DNA of 64,000 bases from Phycisphaerae bacterium (GTDB lineage Bacteria; Planctomycetota; Phycisphaerae; UBA1845): assembly GCA_024102815.1 (NCBI GenBank), contig JAGFJJ010000011.1, forward strand, positions 1 through 64,000. Reading direction: 5' to 3'. The stretch's first letter is position 1, and every line of letters begins with the position of its first letter. Below are positions 24,476 to 33,616 of this stretch, piece by piece. The notes beneath the pieces are model-generated. The model did no database searches and was not told the origin of the DNA. It saw only the letters and a program-made list of their open reading frames with translations. The position numbers and the translations under genes were made by a program.

Positions 24476-26305
24476 TTGGCTCGGAGTCGATATCGAATTG
24501 GGCTCGCCGGACTTGTGGCGGCGATGTTGATGGGATGCGGTACGACCACGGTACCGAATGCATCACCCAGCGAGGATGAACTTCCCGCCACCAAGGTCTT
24601 TGCAGATGACACCGATCCCGATCTGGCTTTGTTGCCAGTGGTTGAATCAGAGCTCCTGGTACAACCATTTCCGGGTGCGTCAGAAGAAAAGATCAACGCC
24701 GTGTATGCGGCGGCCGGGGCGGCGGCGTCCAAGACTCTGCCGGAGATCGGCGTCACGGTTCTTACGACGGCCGAAGGCGCCACGGACGAGGTTGCGGCCT
24801 CGCTCGCGGAATCCGGTCTGATCGAGGAAATCCACCGCAATTATGTCTTTACGGCCGAGCGCGTGGCCAATGATTCGCTTATCGCAGACCAGACACACCT
24901 ATTCTTCATCGATCTTCCCGAGGCGTGGGACATCAGTACGGGCGACGACGCCATCGTGGTGGGTGTTGTGGACAGCGGAATCGATGAGTCGCACCCCGAC
25001 CTTCAAGACAAGATCCTGACGGGCTGGAACGTTTACGATGAAAGCGGCGACTTTGGTGACGAGGCGGGTCACGGGACGCAAGCCGCCGGCGTCGCCGCGG
25101 CAGCGTCGAACAACGCAACCGGTGTCGCCGGTGTGTCGTGGGGAAGCCCGATCGTCGCCATTCGCGCCGCGGACGGCACGGGACGGTCGACGAGCCGCCA
25201 TCTTGCGGCCGGCATTCTCCGGGCGGAGGAGGAAGGCGCGGATGTTATCAACGTCAGTTTCGCGCCGCTCTGGTCGAATTCCATCGTCCAAGCCGCGGCC
25301 GAGCGGGCCCAGGCTCAAGGCTCCCTCGTGGTGATCAGCGCCGGCAACGGCGGTCGATACCGCGACGCCGACGGCTTCGACGCCGCGCTGTTTGTCGGCG
25401 CACTCGTGGACGACACGCGAATCGCGCCGTTTTCCGATCGTGGACCGTTCGTTGATCTCGTGGCTCCGGGAACCGCCATCGAGACCACATCGCTTGGCGG
25501 CGGGTACGGTCCCGCGACGGGAACGTCTTTCGCAGCGCCCATCGTCACGGGCGTGGCCGCGCTGATGTGGTCGGCGAATCCTGAGCTTCGCCCGACGACC
25601 ATTGCCCAACTCCTTCGAGACACTTCCGCCGATCTGGGCAACAGTGGTCGGGATGACACGTTCGGCTACGGCCGGGTCGACGCAGGGGCCGCGGTGAGCG
25701 CCGCCGCCGCAACCGTCGAATCTCGTGACGACACTCCCCCGCGCGTCCGCGTCCTGGGACCCCGCAGCGGAAGCCGGCAGAGCCGGTTGTTTGCAGCTCG
25801 CGTTTCGGCAAGTGACGAGAGCGGGGTGGCGGACGTGGTGCTGTCCATCGACGGCGCGGCGTTCGCGGTGGACACGCGAGCGCCCTATTTGTTTGCGGTT
25901 GACCCCAGCGCGTTCGGCACCGGTGAGCACGAGATCACCGCCGTAGCGACGGACACGAATGGGAACCGCAGCGATGCGGCTTCGGTTCGCGTCACGTTCT
26001 TGACTTCGCGCGGTTCGGACCCATCCGGAACGGTGTCGTTCCGGTCGCCGCGCGACGGTTCCATTGTTCAAGGCGATGTGACCATCTCGGCCGACGTGGC
26101 GTCGGGCGACGGATTGGCGACCATCGAGTGGATTATCGATGGGGAAACGGTTCTGACCCAGGCCGTTTCGGGAACCAGCAGTCGAGTCAGCTACCGATGG
26201 CGCAGTGCCGCCCGAGAGGACGGAGCGCACACGATTGTCCTTCGCGTGATCAGCGCTGAGGGTGACGCGTTCTTGGGAACACTTGAGGTCACGTCCATTC
26301 GGTGA
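24476..26305 (+). CDS. Subtilisin-like (S8) serine protease lipoprotein with C-terminal Ig-like domains
   Basis: 609 residues read from a TTG start preceded by GGGAGG (24463-24468); no nearby ATG fits. Lipobox MLMGC (Cys 21) predicts lipidation. An inhibitor-I9-like propeptide covers about 55-125. The catalytic set is complete: Asp166 (VVDSGIDESHPDL), His199 (GHGTQAAGVAAA), Asn291 (ISAGNGG) and Ser351 (GTSFAAPIVTGVAALM). Residues about 415-609 form two beta-sandwich segments starting DDTPPRVRVLGP and SFRSPRDGSIVQGD, with SVR/STV strands typical of Ig-like folds. Likely an envelope-anchored protease of broad specificity. Strong hairpins precede it in the leader. Confidence 0.92.
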   Translation: MARSRYRIGLAGLVAAMLMGCGTTTVPNASPSEDELPATKVFADDTDPDLALLPVVESELLVQPFPGASEEKINAVYAAAGAAASKTLPEIGVTVLTTAEGATDEVAASLAESGLIEEIHRNYVFTAERVANDSLIADQTHLFFIDLPEAWDISTGDDAIVVGVVDSGIDESHPDLQDKILTGWNVYDESGDFGDEAGHGTQAAGVAAAASNNATGVAGVSWGSPIVAIRAADGTGRSTSRHLAAGILRAEEEGADVINVSFAPLWSNSIVQAAAERAQAQGSLVVISAGNGGRYRDADGFDAALFVGALVDDTRIAPFSDRGPFVDLVAPGTAIETTSLGGGYGPATGTSFAAPIVTGVAALMWSANPELRPTTIAQLLRDTSADLGNSGRDDTFGYGRVDAGAAVSAAAATVESRDDTPPRVRVLGPRSGSRQSRLFAARVSASDESGVADVVLSIDGAAFAVDTRAPYLFAVDPSAFGTGEHEITAVATDTNGNRSDAASVRVTFLTSRGSDPSGTVSFRSPRDGSIVQGDVTISADVASGDGLATIEWIIDGETVLTQAVSGTSSRVSYRWRSAAREDGAHTIVLRVISAEGDAFLGTLEVTSIR

Positions 26306-26392
26306 CGGAACGACGTGTGTTCAATTTCGCCGACGCTGACGATGTTGCACCGGCGGCCTGGAGGATGGTCCGCACAGCGGACCGCATATCCC

Positions 26393-27577
26393 TTACTGCA
26401 CGGGACGGCTGGTCAGATTCTGGAGCGCGGAGTTCCGGTTCAGGAAGCCCAGCGGATCAAATGTACTCTGTTGATCGAATCCCCGGCCGCTCTGCTGACC
26501 CGCGCGGTTCAGGTATTCCACACCCGTAACGCTGTAGGTGACACTGACGCCCGCCCGCATGAAGAAGTTGCGGTTGATGAAATCCTGCACGCGTGTTCCC
26601 AGCGTGTCGGGCACCCAGAGGATATCGCCGGCCAGAAGATCGATGTTGGGATCCTCTCCCCGGGCGATGCGGTGAAGATTCAGTTTGACCTGCACGTCGG
26701 TGCCGTCGTCAAGCCGGCGGATAAGCGTTCCCTCGCGCGGGGTGAGGTCGGGCCGCGTTCCACCGGCGGCGGCCAAGGCTTGGAGGATGTTGACGTCCGT
26801 GCCCGCCGGATAACTCTGCGGACCGGTTTGCAGGACAAGTCCGCCGACGAAAACGGTGTTGGGTCGGGCCGCGTCCACAAAGATCATGTCCCCGGCCTCG
26901 AGCGGTTCGGCCGCCAGCGCTTCCTGAAAACTCAGCGGATCCTTGAGCTGGTAGGTTTCGGGCTCGTATGGGTTGCGGATGCGTCGCAGCGTGGCCTGTC
27001 CTGAAGCCAGGTCGGTCACGCCGCCCGCGGCCACGATGGCGAAGACGATGTTTCGTTCCGTGCGGCGCAGCGGGACGAATCCAGGAATTGTCACTGCACC
27101 CGTGACGAGGACGTTGGACGTATCCGGAGCAACAAGGTCGGTAAAGACAACGCCCTCCGTGACCACTGCCGGGATGTACGCATCGCGGATGCGCCGGTCG
27201 ACTTCATCCATGGCCAGCCCGGAGACCTTCAGAGATCCCACAATGGGCAGCTCGATTTCGCCGTCGCGGTCGACGCGAACATGCGTCATCGGAAACAGCG
27301 GGGTCTGGTCGGCGCGGACCATGCTGATGGATAGCACGTCATTCGGACCGACCACGTAGGGTCCGAGGACATCATCGATATTCACCTGCGGCGGCGTCAC
27401 CGGAGCGTCCACGGGAAGCAACTCGACGGCGTGCTGCATGGCAACGAACTTGTCCAGCGAGATACGATGATCCGGCGCGCAGCCGGTCCCGGCGAATGCA
27501 GCAGCCAGAGCAACTGCGAGAAATGTGCCAAGACGAGTCTCGATCAGACGCAGATCTGTTTGGAATGGCGGCTTCAT
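26393..27577 (-). CDS. Polysaccharide export lipoprotein (Wza-like)
   Basis: Outer-membrane channel component for capsule or exopolysaccharide export. Lipobox AFAGTGC. Poly_export domain (about 75-155: YVVGPNDVLSISMV, IELPIVGSLKVSGL) is followed by SLBB-like repeats (NVLVTGAVTIPGFVPL, FVGGLVLQTGPQSYP). Length 394 is normal. The frame extends to 27745, but ATG 27577 with AGAGGTG upstream opens a proper signal peptide. A NusG/RfaH-like gene lies upstream on the same strand, a pairing common at the head of polysaccharide loci; no glycosyltransferase or polymerase genes follow here. Confidence 0.9.
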   Translation of the reverse strand: MKPPFQTDLRLIETRLGTFLAVALAAAFAGTGCAPDHRISLDKFVAMQHAVELLPVDAPVTPPQVNIDDVLGPYVVGPNDVLSISMVRADQTPLFPMTHVRVDRDGEIELPIVGSLKVSGLAMDEVDRRIRDAYIPAVVTEGVVFTDLVAPDTSNVLVTGAVTIPGFVPLRRTERNIVFAIVAAGGVTDLASGQATLRRIRNPYEPETYQLKDPLSFQEALAAEPLEAGDMIFVDAARPNTVFVGGLVLQTGPQSYPAGTDVNILQALAAAGGTRPDLTPREGTLIRRLDDGTDVQVKLNLHRIARGEDPNIDLLAGDILWVPDTLGTRVQDFINRNFFMRAGVSVTYSVTGVEYLNRAGQQSGRGFDQQSTFDPLGFLNRNSALQNLTSRPVQ

Positions 27578-27791
27578 GACCCATTCACCTCTTGACCAGA
27601 AATCGCTTATCGGAACGTTAGGCCGGCCCGAAGCGCGGGTACGCGTGCGCTGCGTCCGGCCGCACCCTAGCTTTCGACCGATTCTGGGGGGCAGGTCCAG
27701 AAAAATGCGCCCTGACGAGCCGCAGGAGCTTACGGCGAAGCGCACCAGGGTCGTCCGGCCGCGGCGGCAGGCTGATTCTCAATGCTGGTAA

Positions 27792-28352
27792 TCAGTCGAT
27801 GACTTCGAGGTGGCTCGAATCAATTTCGAGTTCGGCGGACTGGCCGACGAATTGAACGCCCACGAAGACCTTCCAGGGGCCGCGGCGCCGGAGAACGATG
27901 CCCTCCAGTCCGATAAGACTGCCGGAAATCACGCGGCATCGAACGCCCGAGCGGAGGCGGGGATAGAGATCGACGGGCACGTCGCTCTCCACGACCTGCT
28001 GGATGCGGCTCAGGTCGGCGCGAAGGCCGTCCTGGTCGGGCACTTCGAGGATGTTGGCCACACGCTCCGTTCGAAGGGCGATCTGCCGTTCAGCGTCAGC
28101 ACCGCAGAGAAAGACGTAGCAGGGAAACAGGGGAATCTCCACGGTGCGGCGGCGCCCGGCGTAGATGCGCGGCACCCGGATCAGCGGGAGAAAATGGGCC
28201 ACGCCCTGGCGGAGTAGCTCGGCGGCGATGACCTTCTCATTCCGTGATCGGGTGTGAAGAACACACCACCGACCATCAAACGCGTCGATCGAAGGCCCCC
28301 GTCGCAAGGGGATTTCGCTGGCAGCGGCTATTTCTTTGGCAGGCAACGTCAT
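27792..28352 (-). CDS. NusG/RfaH-like transcription antitermination protein
   Basis: NGN domain: WCVLHTRSRNEKVIAAELL, then the region IPLFPCYVFL and a C-terminal KOW segment (VRCRVISGSLIGLEGIVLRR). The arrangement and the C-terminal half resemble specialised NusG paralogues (RfaH/UpxY/LoaP) that promote read-through of long polysaccharide or secondary-metabolite operons. ATG 28352 (186 residues) is preferred to the TTG at 28382. It precedes the Wza-like gene by 214 bp on the same strand. No ops-type element was recognised nearby. A general NusG would be expected beside rpl genes, which are absent, so the specialised reading is favoured. Confidence 0.87.
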   Translation of the reverse strand: MTLPAKEIAAASEIPLRRGPSIDAFDGRWCVLHTRSRNEKVIAAELLRQGVAHFLPLIRVPRIYAGRRRTVEIPLFPCYVFLCGADAERQIALRTERVANILEVPDQDGLRADLSRIQQVVESDVPVDLYPRLRSGVRCRVISGSLIGLEGIVLRRRGPWKVFVGVQFVGQSAELEIDSSHLEVID

Positions 28353-28621
28353 CTCGGGCTTCTGCGTTCGGATTGTCGGCAAGCGGCCAACGGTGTTATC
28401 GGCACTTGCGCCGGCGCATCGGGGTTGGCGGCATACACTGTTTTATAGGCGCCTGCCCCCCGTCGTCCCAGGAATTCCGAATCCGCCCCTCCCCGAAACT
28501 CAACCTATCTTAACCTGATAAAGAGGGGTCCGGGATCATTCGGAACCGCCTGCTCGCAGAAGTCATTTGCGCCCAGCGGAGGCCGGTTGCGACTAGCAGG
28601 CTTCAGGGGGGAGAAGCAGCC

Positions 28622-31600
28622 GTGGCCTGGAATCCGCGCGCCTGGTCCGCGTTCCAATATCCGCTCATATTCGCCGCACTGTTTCTGTCCAACCTCCCCG
28701 GATGCGGGGGTCTGCTCGCCGACTCACGCTCGAGCCTGCCCAGCACCATCGTGGATGACCCCGCCACACCGGATAATGACAATTCCTCGCTCGCCAACGA
28801 CAACGGTTCAAATGACGTCATCGACCCGGCCGGGCTCGATCCTTCCGAATTTCAGCTTGAAGCCACGCAGGATCCGGAAAACGCCGGAAAATGGAACTTT
28901 GCGGTCAAGGCGCCAGCCCGTCAGCCCATCAACGACACCGCCCTGCAATTCGAGTGGGATTTCGGCGACGGCGTCGTCGCCTTTGGGAGCTCCCAGGTTC
29001 ACCTTTTTTCTGAGCCCGGAGAGCACCTTGTCGTTGTTCGCGCCGTCGACCGCTCCGGTGAAGCGCTGTTCACGCTGACGCTGGTCGTGACGGTTCCACC
29101 CCCGAATGAGCCGCCGAGTGCCGACGCCGGAGCCGACCAGGTCGCATTCGAAGGGGACGTCGTGGCGCTGTCGGGCGCGCGGAGCCGCGATCCGGAAGGT
29201 GTTTCCTTGAGCTACAGTTGGGCGCAGGTCGGGTCCGGCCCGTCGGTCACGTTGAGCAATCCGCGAGCGGCGCTGACGACCTTCACCGCGCCAGATGTTA
29301 CGCGAGACACCGTGCTCCAGTTTGAACTGCAAGTCGACGACGGCACGAACACCTCACAGGATGTCGTGATCGTCGAAGTCCTCGACTCCATTGACAACGC
29401 TGCAGCCCCGCCAACGGCGATCGCCGGTGCGGACCTTCAGGCGTCGGCCGGTGAGACCGTCATGCTCGATGGCAGTTCAAGCCTGCCGTCAGCCGGGGGA
29501 ACACTCACGTTCGAGTGGGTCCAGACACAGGGACCAAGCGTTACGCTGAGTGATGCCCAATCGGCCCGGCCAAGCTTCGTTGCCCCGCCCGTAACCGAAC
29601 CTCAGGTGCTGACCTTTGTGCTGACCGTTTTCGAGGACGACCTGTCGGGATTCGACGATGTCGCGGTGACCGTCTCGCCGGCTGTCACGCTTCCGGGCGG
29701 GGGTGGGGGAGGTGGCTCGGAGTCGGACGCCTGCCCGGATGACCCGCTGAAAACTGATCCTGGATTGTGCGGCTGCGGCGTCCCGGATACGGACTCCGAC
29801 GGAGACGGCACGCCGGACTGCAACGATTCCTGCCCGGCCGACCCGGCAAAGATCGCGGCCGGCGTGTGTGGCTGCGGGGTATCCGAGGTGGACAGTGACT
29901 CCGATGGAGTGCCGGATTGTAACGACGCCTGTCCCGGGTTCGACGACGCCGCGGATGCGGACGACGACGGCACGCCGGACGGGTGCGAGCCGCCCAGCCT
30001 CTGCGTGAGCACAACCTCACTGAACTTCGGGCTGGTTACATCCCAGCTTTCCTTTCAGGTGCGGAATTGCGGGGGCGGATCGTTAAGCTACACTGTCAGT
30101 GATAACCGGGCCTGGCTATCGGCGTCGCCAACGAGTGGAACCAGCACGGGCGAGAGTGACACGATCACGGCTGCGGTCGATCGGACGGGCTTGGCGGACA
30201 ATTCCTACGGGGGGACCATTACCGTGACACCGAGCACGGGTTCGGCAATTGCCATCATCGTGAGCATGTCCGTTGCCCAGGGGCCGGGACCGGCACCGAC
30301 CATCTCGCTGGTTCCGACGCGGACTTCGGGCGTTTCGCCATTCGGGGTGTTCTTCGACGCCAGCGGTACGACCAGTCCGAGTACCAGCCGCCCATTCCAC
30401 GAACTGAACTACGAATGGGACTTTGGCGATCCGAACGCGACGTTCAAGAACGTAAAGCGCTGCACGGGCACGGCCATGCCCTGCTCGACCAACAGTGACT
30501 GCGCTCCGGGACAATCGTGCAACCCGCTCAGCACGGCCGTGGACTCCGGACCGATGGTCGCCCACGTATTCGAACTGCCGCGCACATGCAGTGGATCGGG
30601 GGCGAGCTGCCAGACGGACGGGAATTGCCCTTCGGGCCAGACGTGCAACGAAGTTGCCTCGAAAAACTATACGGTCACGCTCACGGTTCGCGACGCCAAC
30701 GGCGTCACCGCGACGGCCCAGCAGATCATCAGCGTGACGCGGTTCTCGGGAACAACGTATTACGCGGCCAGCGGCGTGAACGAGAACGGGCAGTCGACGG
30801 GGTCGGCCGGCAGCGATACGAACAACGGCCTGACGCCGGCGACGGCGTTCAAGAGTTGGGAAAAGGCCATCACCATGCTGTTCCTGTCAAACGGCCCGCG
30901 GCGGGTGCTGCTGCGGCGGGGAGATGCGTTCAATGCAACGCAGGCCTTTGCCGGGTCGACGTCAATCAGCAACAAGACCGGTCCGTACATCCTCGGGGCG
31001 TACGGCACGGGCGCGGACCCGGTCATCCAGACGCTGCACGAGAGCACGACGCTGGAGTTCAAGAGCACGACAAGTGACGTGCGGCTGATGGACCTGGAGT
31101 TTCGGGGCCCGCCGGCGGGAACGCAAGCCGGGACGGCACTGGGTGTTGGAAAGGACTTCGTTATTCTGAGAATTACCGTCCGGCAATACCGGACAGCAAT
31201 CGGCGCGGGATGGGGTTTTACAAGTGGCTCGATCATCGCCGATTCAACGCTCGCCGATCAGGATGACTACGGCATCTATTACAGTTCCGGAACGGGAAAC
31301 GCTCCTCCGAAGCACATTGGCTTCATCGGGTGCACATTTGATCGCGTCGTAAGCGAACATCTCGTTCGAACGTACATTACGCATTCTGTAATTTCTCACA
31401 ATACGTTTCGAAATGGCAATTCGCGAGGTCATTACCTGAAGCTCTGTGGCGCAGGCGAGACCGACCAATTGAAGTCTGCCCGAATGGTTGTTGCCGGAAA
31501 CGCCTGGGTCCCGCCGGGTGAAAGCGCCTGGATCTGCTCAGTCGGTCCGGAGAACGTGGCAAGTCGTCAGCTCGTCGAAGACGTGATCTTCGAGCGAAAC

Positions 31601-32218
31601 GTTTTTGACTTCCGAACCTCGGCGGGCGGACAAGACGCCATCCAGTCCAGGGGCGCCAACGATGTCACCGTCCGGAACAACCTCTTTTTGGATACGCGGT
31701 CCTGGGTCGCACTGGGCTCCCCCGTGCCGGGATTCAGCACGTTCAACAACTGGCACATTTACAACAATACGAGCTGGCGCAACCTGAACGTGGACACAAC
31801 GCTGGTCCGCGTTTCGGACACCGGGAATGCGCCCCAGGGGATGGTGATTCGCAACAACATCGGCGCTGTCTTGCAGGCCACGACGCCGGTCGTCAAGGCG
31901 CTTGATCTTGCGTACGTCCCGACAGACGCGGTGCAGGCGTCCAACAACCTCTGGTACTTTCCGACGCAGTCAAACGGCAGGATCTTCACGCTGAATGGCA
32001 GCAGCTATGCGTTCAGTGAATGGCAGGCGCTGGGGAAGGGAACGGGCAGTCTGTTGGCCAATCCACTATTCGCCGATGGCCCGCTGAACCTGACCTTGCA
32101 GGCTGCGAGTCCGGCCGTGAACAGCGGCACCCATTCCGGTACTGCCATGGAGGACATCCTGCACGTTCATCGGCCCGTCGGGTCTGCGCCGGATATGGGC
32201 GCGTTTGAGCGGAATTGA
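28622..32218 (+). CDS. Large mosaic surface lipoprotein: PKD domains, Ca-binding repeats and a right-handed beta-helix
   Basis: 1198 residues from a GTG start (GGGGGGAGAAG upstream) with lipobox SNLPGC. Ordered features: PKD-type domain with WDFGDGVVAF (about 115-160), two further Ig/PKD-like repeats (ADAGADQVAFEGDVVALSG and AIAGADLQASAGETVML), a Gly linker, thrombospondin type-3-like repeats (DTDSDGDGTPDCNDSCP and two more) with paired Cys, a further PKD (YEWDFGDPNATF), two Cys-rich SxCxxGQxC segments, and a C-terminal ~450-residue beta-helix rich in Asn (NNLFLDTRS, YNNTSW) resembling polysaccharide lyase or parallel beta-helix folds. No catalytic residues can be assigned. Likely adhesive or sugar-binding. 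Composition drops in G+C toward 31.1-31.6 kb. Confidence 0.85.
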   Translation: MAWNPRAWSAFQYPLIFAALFLSNLPGCGGLLADSRSSLPSTIVDDPATPDNDNSSLANDNGSNDVIDPAGLDPSEFQLEATQDPENAGKWNFAVKAPARQPINDTALQFEWDFGDGVVAFGSSQVHLFSEPGEHLVVVRAVDRSGEALFTLTLVVTVPPPNEPPSADAGADQVAFEGDVVALSGARSRDPEGVSLSYSWAQVGSGPSVTLSNPRAALTTFTAPDVTRDTVLQFELQVDDGTNTSQDVVIVEVLDSIDNAAAPPTAIAGADLQASAGETVMLDGSSSLPSAGGTLTFEWVQTQGPSVTLSDAQSARPSFVAPPVTEPQVLTFVLTVFEDDLSGFDDVAVTVSPAVTLPGGGGGGGSESDACPDDPLKTDPGLCGCGVPDTDSDGDGTPDCNDSCPADPAKIAAGVCGCGVSEVDSDSDGVPDCNDACPGFDDAADADDDGTPDGCEPPSLCVSTTSLNFGLVTSQLSFQVRNCGGGSLSYTVSDNRAWLSASPTSGTSTGESDTITAAVDRTGLADNSYGGTITVTPSTGSAIAIIVSMSVAQGPGPAPTISLVPTRTSGVSPFGVFFDASGTTSPSTSRPFHELNYEWDFGDPNATFKNVKRCTGTAMPCSTNSDCAPGQSCNPLSTAVDSGPMVAHVFELPRTCSGSGASCQTDGNCPSGQTCNEVASKNYTVTLTVRDANGVTATAQQIISVTRFSGTTYYAASGVNENGQSTGSAGSDTNNGLTPATAFKSWEKAITMLFLSNGPRRVLLRRGDAFNATQAFAGSTSISNKTGPYILGAYGTGADPVIQTLHESTTLEFKSTTSDVRLMDLEFRGPPAGTQAGTALGVGKDFVILRITVRQYRTAIGAGWGFTSGSIIADSTLADQDDYGIYYSSGTGNAPPKHIGFIGCTFDRVVSEHLVRTYITHSVISHNTFRNGNSRGHYLKLCGAGETDQLKSARMVVAGNAWVPPGESAWICSVGPENVASRQLVEDVIFERNVFDFRTSAGGQDAIQSRGANDVTVRNNLFLDTRSWVALGSPVPGFSTFNNWHIYNNTSWRNLNVDTTLVRVSDTGNAPQGMVIRNNIGAVLQATTPVVKALDLAYVPTDAVQASNNLWYFPTQSNGRIFTLNGSSYAFSEWQALGKGTGSLLANPLFADGPLNLTLQAASPAVNSGTHSGTAMEDILHVHRPVGSAPDMGAFERN

Positions 32219-32613
32219 GATTCGATCTGAGATGAATCGAGTGGAATTAGGACACCACCTGTTCCCGACGTGATTGCCTGCGTCAGGGACGCTCTTTTCT
32301 TACTCCGTGGGGAGAAACGCACCTATTGCCTTACGTACCAGCATGGCACTCAGGCGGCGTGCTTCAAGCAATACCTCCCGTTAGTGGAGAAGGTGCGAAA
32401 CCTCGTGGAGGATTGGGGTATCAACTGCCCGACGATCTCCAGTGAAATTGGTCAATAATGGGCGCATCGCAGCGCGAAGGCTTGTGAAATCGGAGGAACG
32501 ATCTACTTTCCGTCTTGGGTAGTCGCGTCGCCTTGTATTTGCGTTTTCGACAAAAAGATCGAAGAACACGCACGCTCACGTGTAACTCGTCCAATGGACG
32601 GGCCAAACTTTCG
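32219..32613. other. 395-bp A+T-richer gap without a supported gene
   Basis: Base composition changes here from about 63% to roughly half G+C and stays so through the methyltransferase gene. A 62-codon open frame at 32270-32458 exists, but I see no ribosome site or known content in it. It may be the decayed edge of an inserted segment. Confidence 0.5.
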
Positions 32614-33474
32614 TCAGAGCTTTCGCAATGTAGGGTGCACAGTCCCTGGAATGTCAAAGACGATCGGAGTCGCTCTCTCCTTTACGTAGAGGTTGGTCTG
32701 ATTCTCCTTGAAGAAAGGAAACTGCCGGTAGAACCATCTTCCCATCAACTTACGCAACGACCGTTTGCGCTCACACTCTCCAAGGCTGAAGTAATAAGAC
32801 TTGTGCTTCCGAAATCCCAATGGCTCTAAAATCGATCGAATTTCCGCCATAGTGTATTCTCGCCAATGTCCGTTTGCTACAAGCTCATGATTCGCGTCGA
32901 GCTGATCAAAGAACTCGTCGATTTTTAACCCGATGGGCCTACCAAGAGCCATATTTATACGGTTCCGAATCTGTGCTCCATTGGGAAGCGCGATGTAGAG
33001 TAACCCGTCATTCCGCAATACCCTGTTAACCTCCTTGAAAAGGGGAAGCGGGTTAAAGTTAAGATGCTCCAATACCTCGCACATTATTACGCAGTCCATG
33101 GATTCACTCGGAAGACTAATCACGTAGTCCCGAAGATTCATCTGGTGAATCGCTACATTGTGTTGAGAAAAGCGTTGCTGCTGAGCTGAAAGGCCCATGT
33201 ATTCAGGGACATCCGAGGCCGTGACTCGATAACCGAGTCGTGCAAGTGCTATGGCCACGACGCCAAAAAATGCGCCAATTTCGAAAATACTCTTATCTCT
33301 CGACTTGCCAAAGAAGGCGTCCACATCCTGAAGCGTTCGTAAGTATTCGTGGCGGTGTTTACTTATGTAGCTCGAATTGCCCGTGTGGCCGCCGTCCCTG
33401 ACTACGAGGTCAAAACCTCGAAATTGTCGCTCGACGTCGACCAGCACGCTTTCGTACTCCTTCTCAAAGTTCAT
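32614..33474 (-). CDS. SAM-dependent methyltransferase (class I, ubiquinone-type)
   Basis: 286 residues. Motif I variant IFEIGAFFGVVAIALA, acidic strand-2 end (TASDVPEYMG), CVIMCEVLEHLNF and LRNDGLLYIALPNG match the Methyltransf_11/23 fold. Shine-Dalgarno GGAGAAT, 4 nt before ATG. Codon use and base composition are unlike the neighbours (A+T-richer), and it sits beside a decayed transposase, so recent acquisition is likely. It lies by a surface-polysaccharide/lipoprotein region; sugar or lipid methylation is possible but the substrate is unknown. There is no operon partner. Confidence 0.85.
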   Translation of the reverse strand: MNFEKEYESVLVDVERQFRGFDLVVRDGGHTGNSSYISKHRHEYLRTLQDVDAFFGKSRDKSIFEIGAFFGVVAIALARLGYRVTASDVPEYMGLSAQQQRFSQHNVAIHQMNLRDYVISLPSESMDCVIMCEVLEHLNFNPLPLFKEVNRVLRNDGLLYIALPNGAQIRNRINMALGRPIGLKIDEFFDQLDANHELVANGHWREYTMAEIRSILEPLGFRKHKSYYFSLGECERKRSLRKLMGRWFYRQFPFFKENQTNLYVKERATPIVFDIPGTVHPTLRKL

Positions 33475-33616
33475 TTAATTCTCCACTCGCATTAAGTATT
33501 CCAACTGCACCCGCATCACCTGTGCCTGGCGACGACATCCAATGCTCAAGACAACCAGTCGCCCTCCCATCCAACGTCTCTCCAATGACCGTCGTCCGGC
33601 AATGCCGCCGAACCTC

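Noticed and set aside
32270..32458. 62-codon open frame upstream of the methyltransferase
   Set aside because: No ribosome site, no recognisable content, and it lies in atypical-composition DNA; not enough to call a gene.
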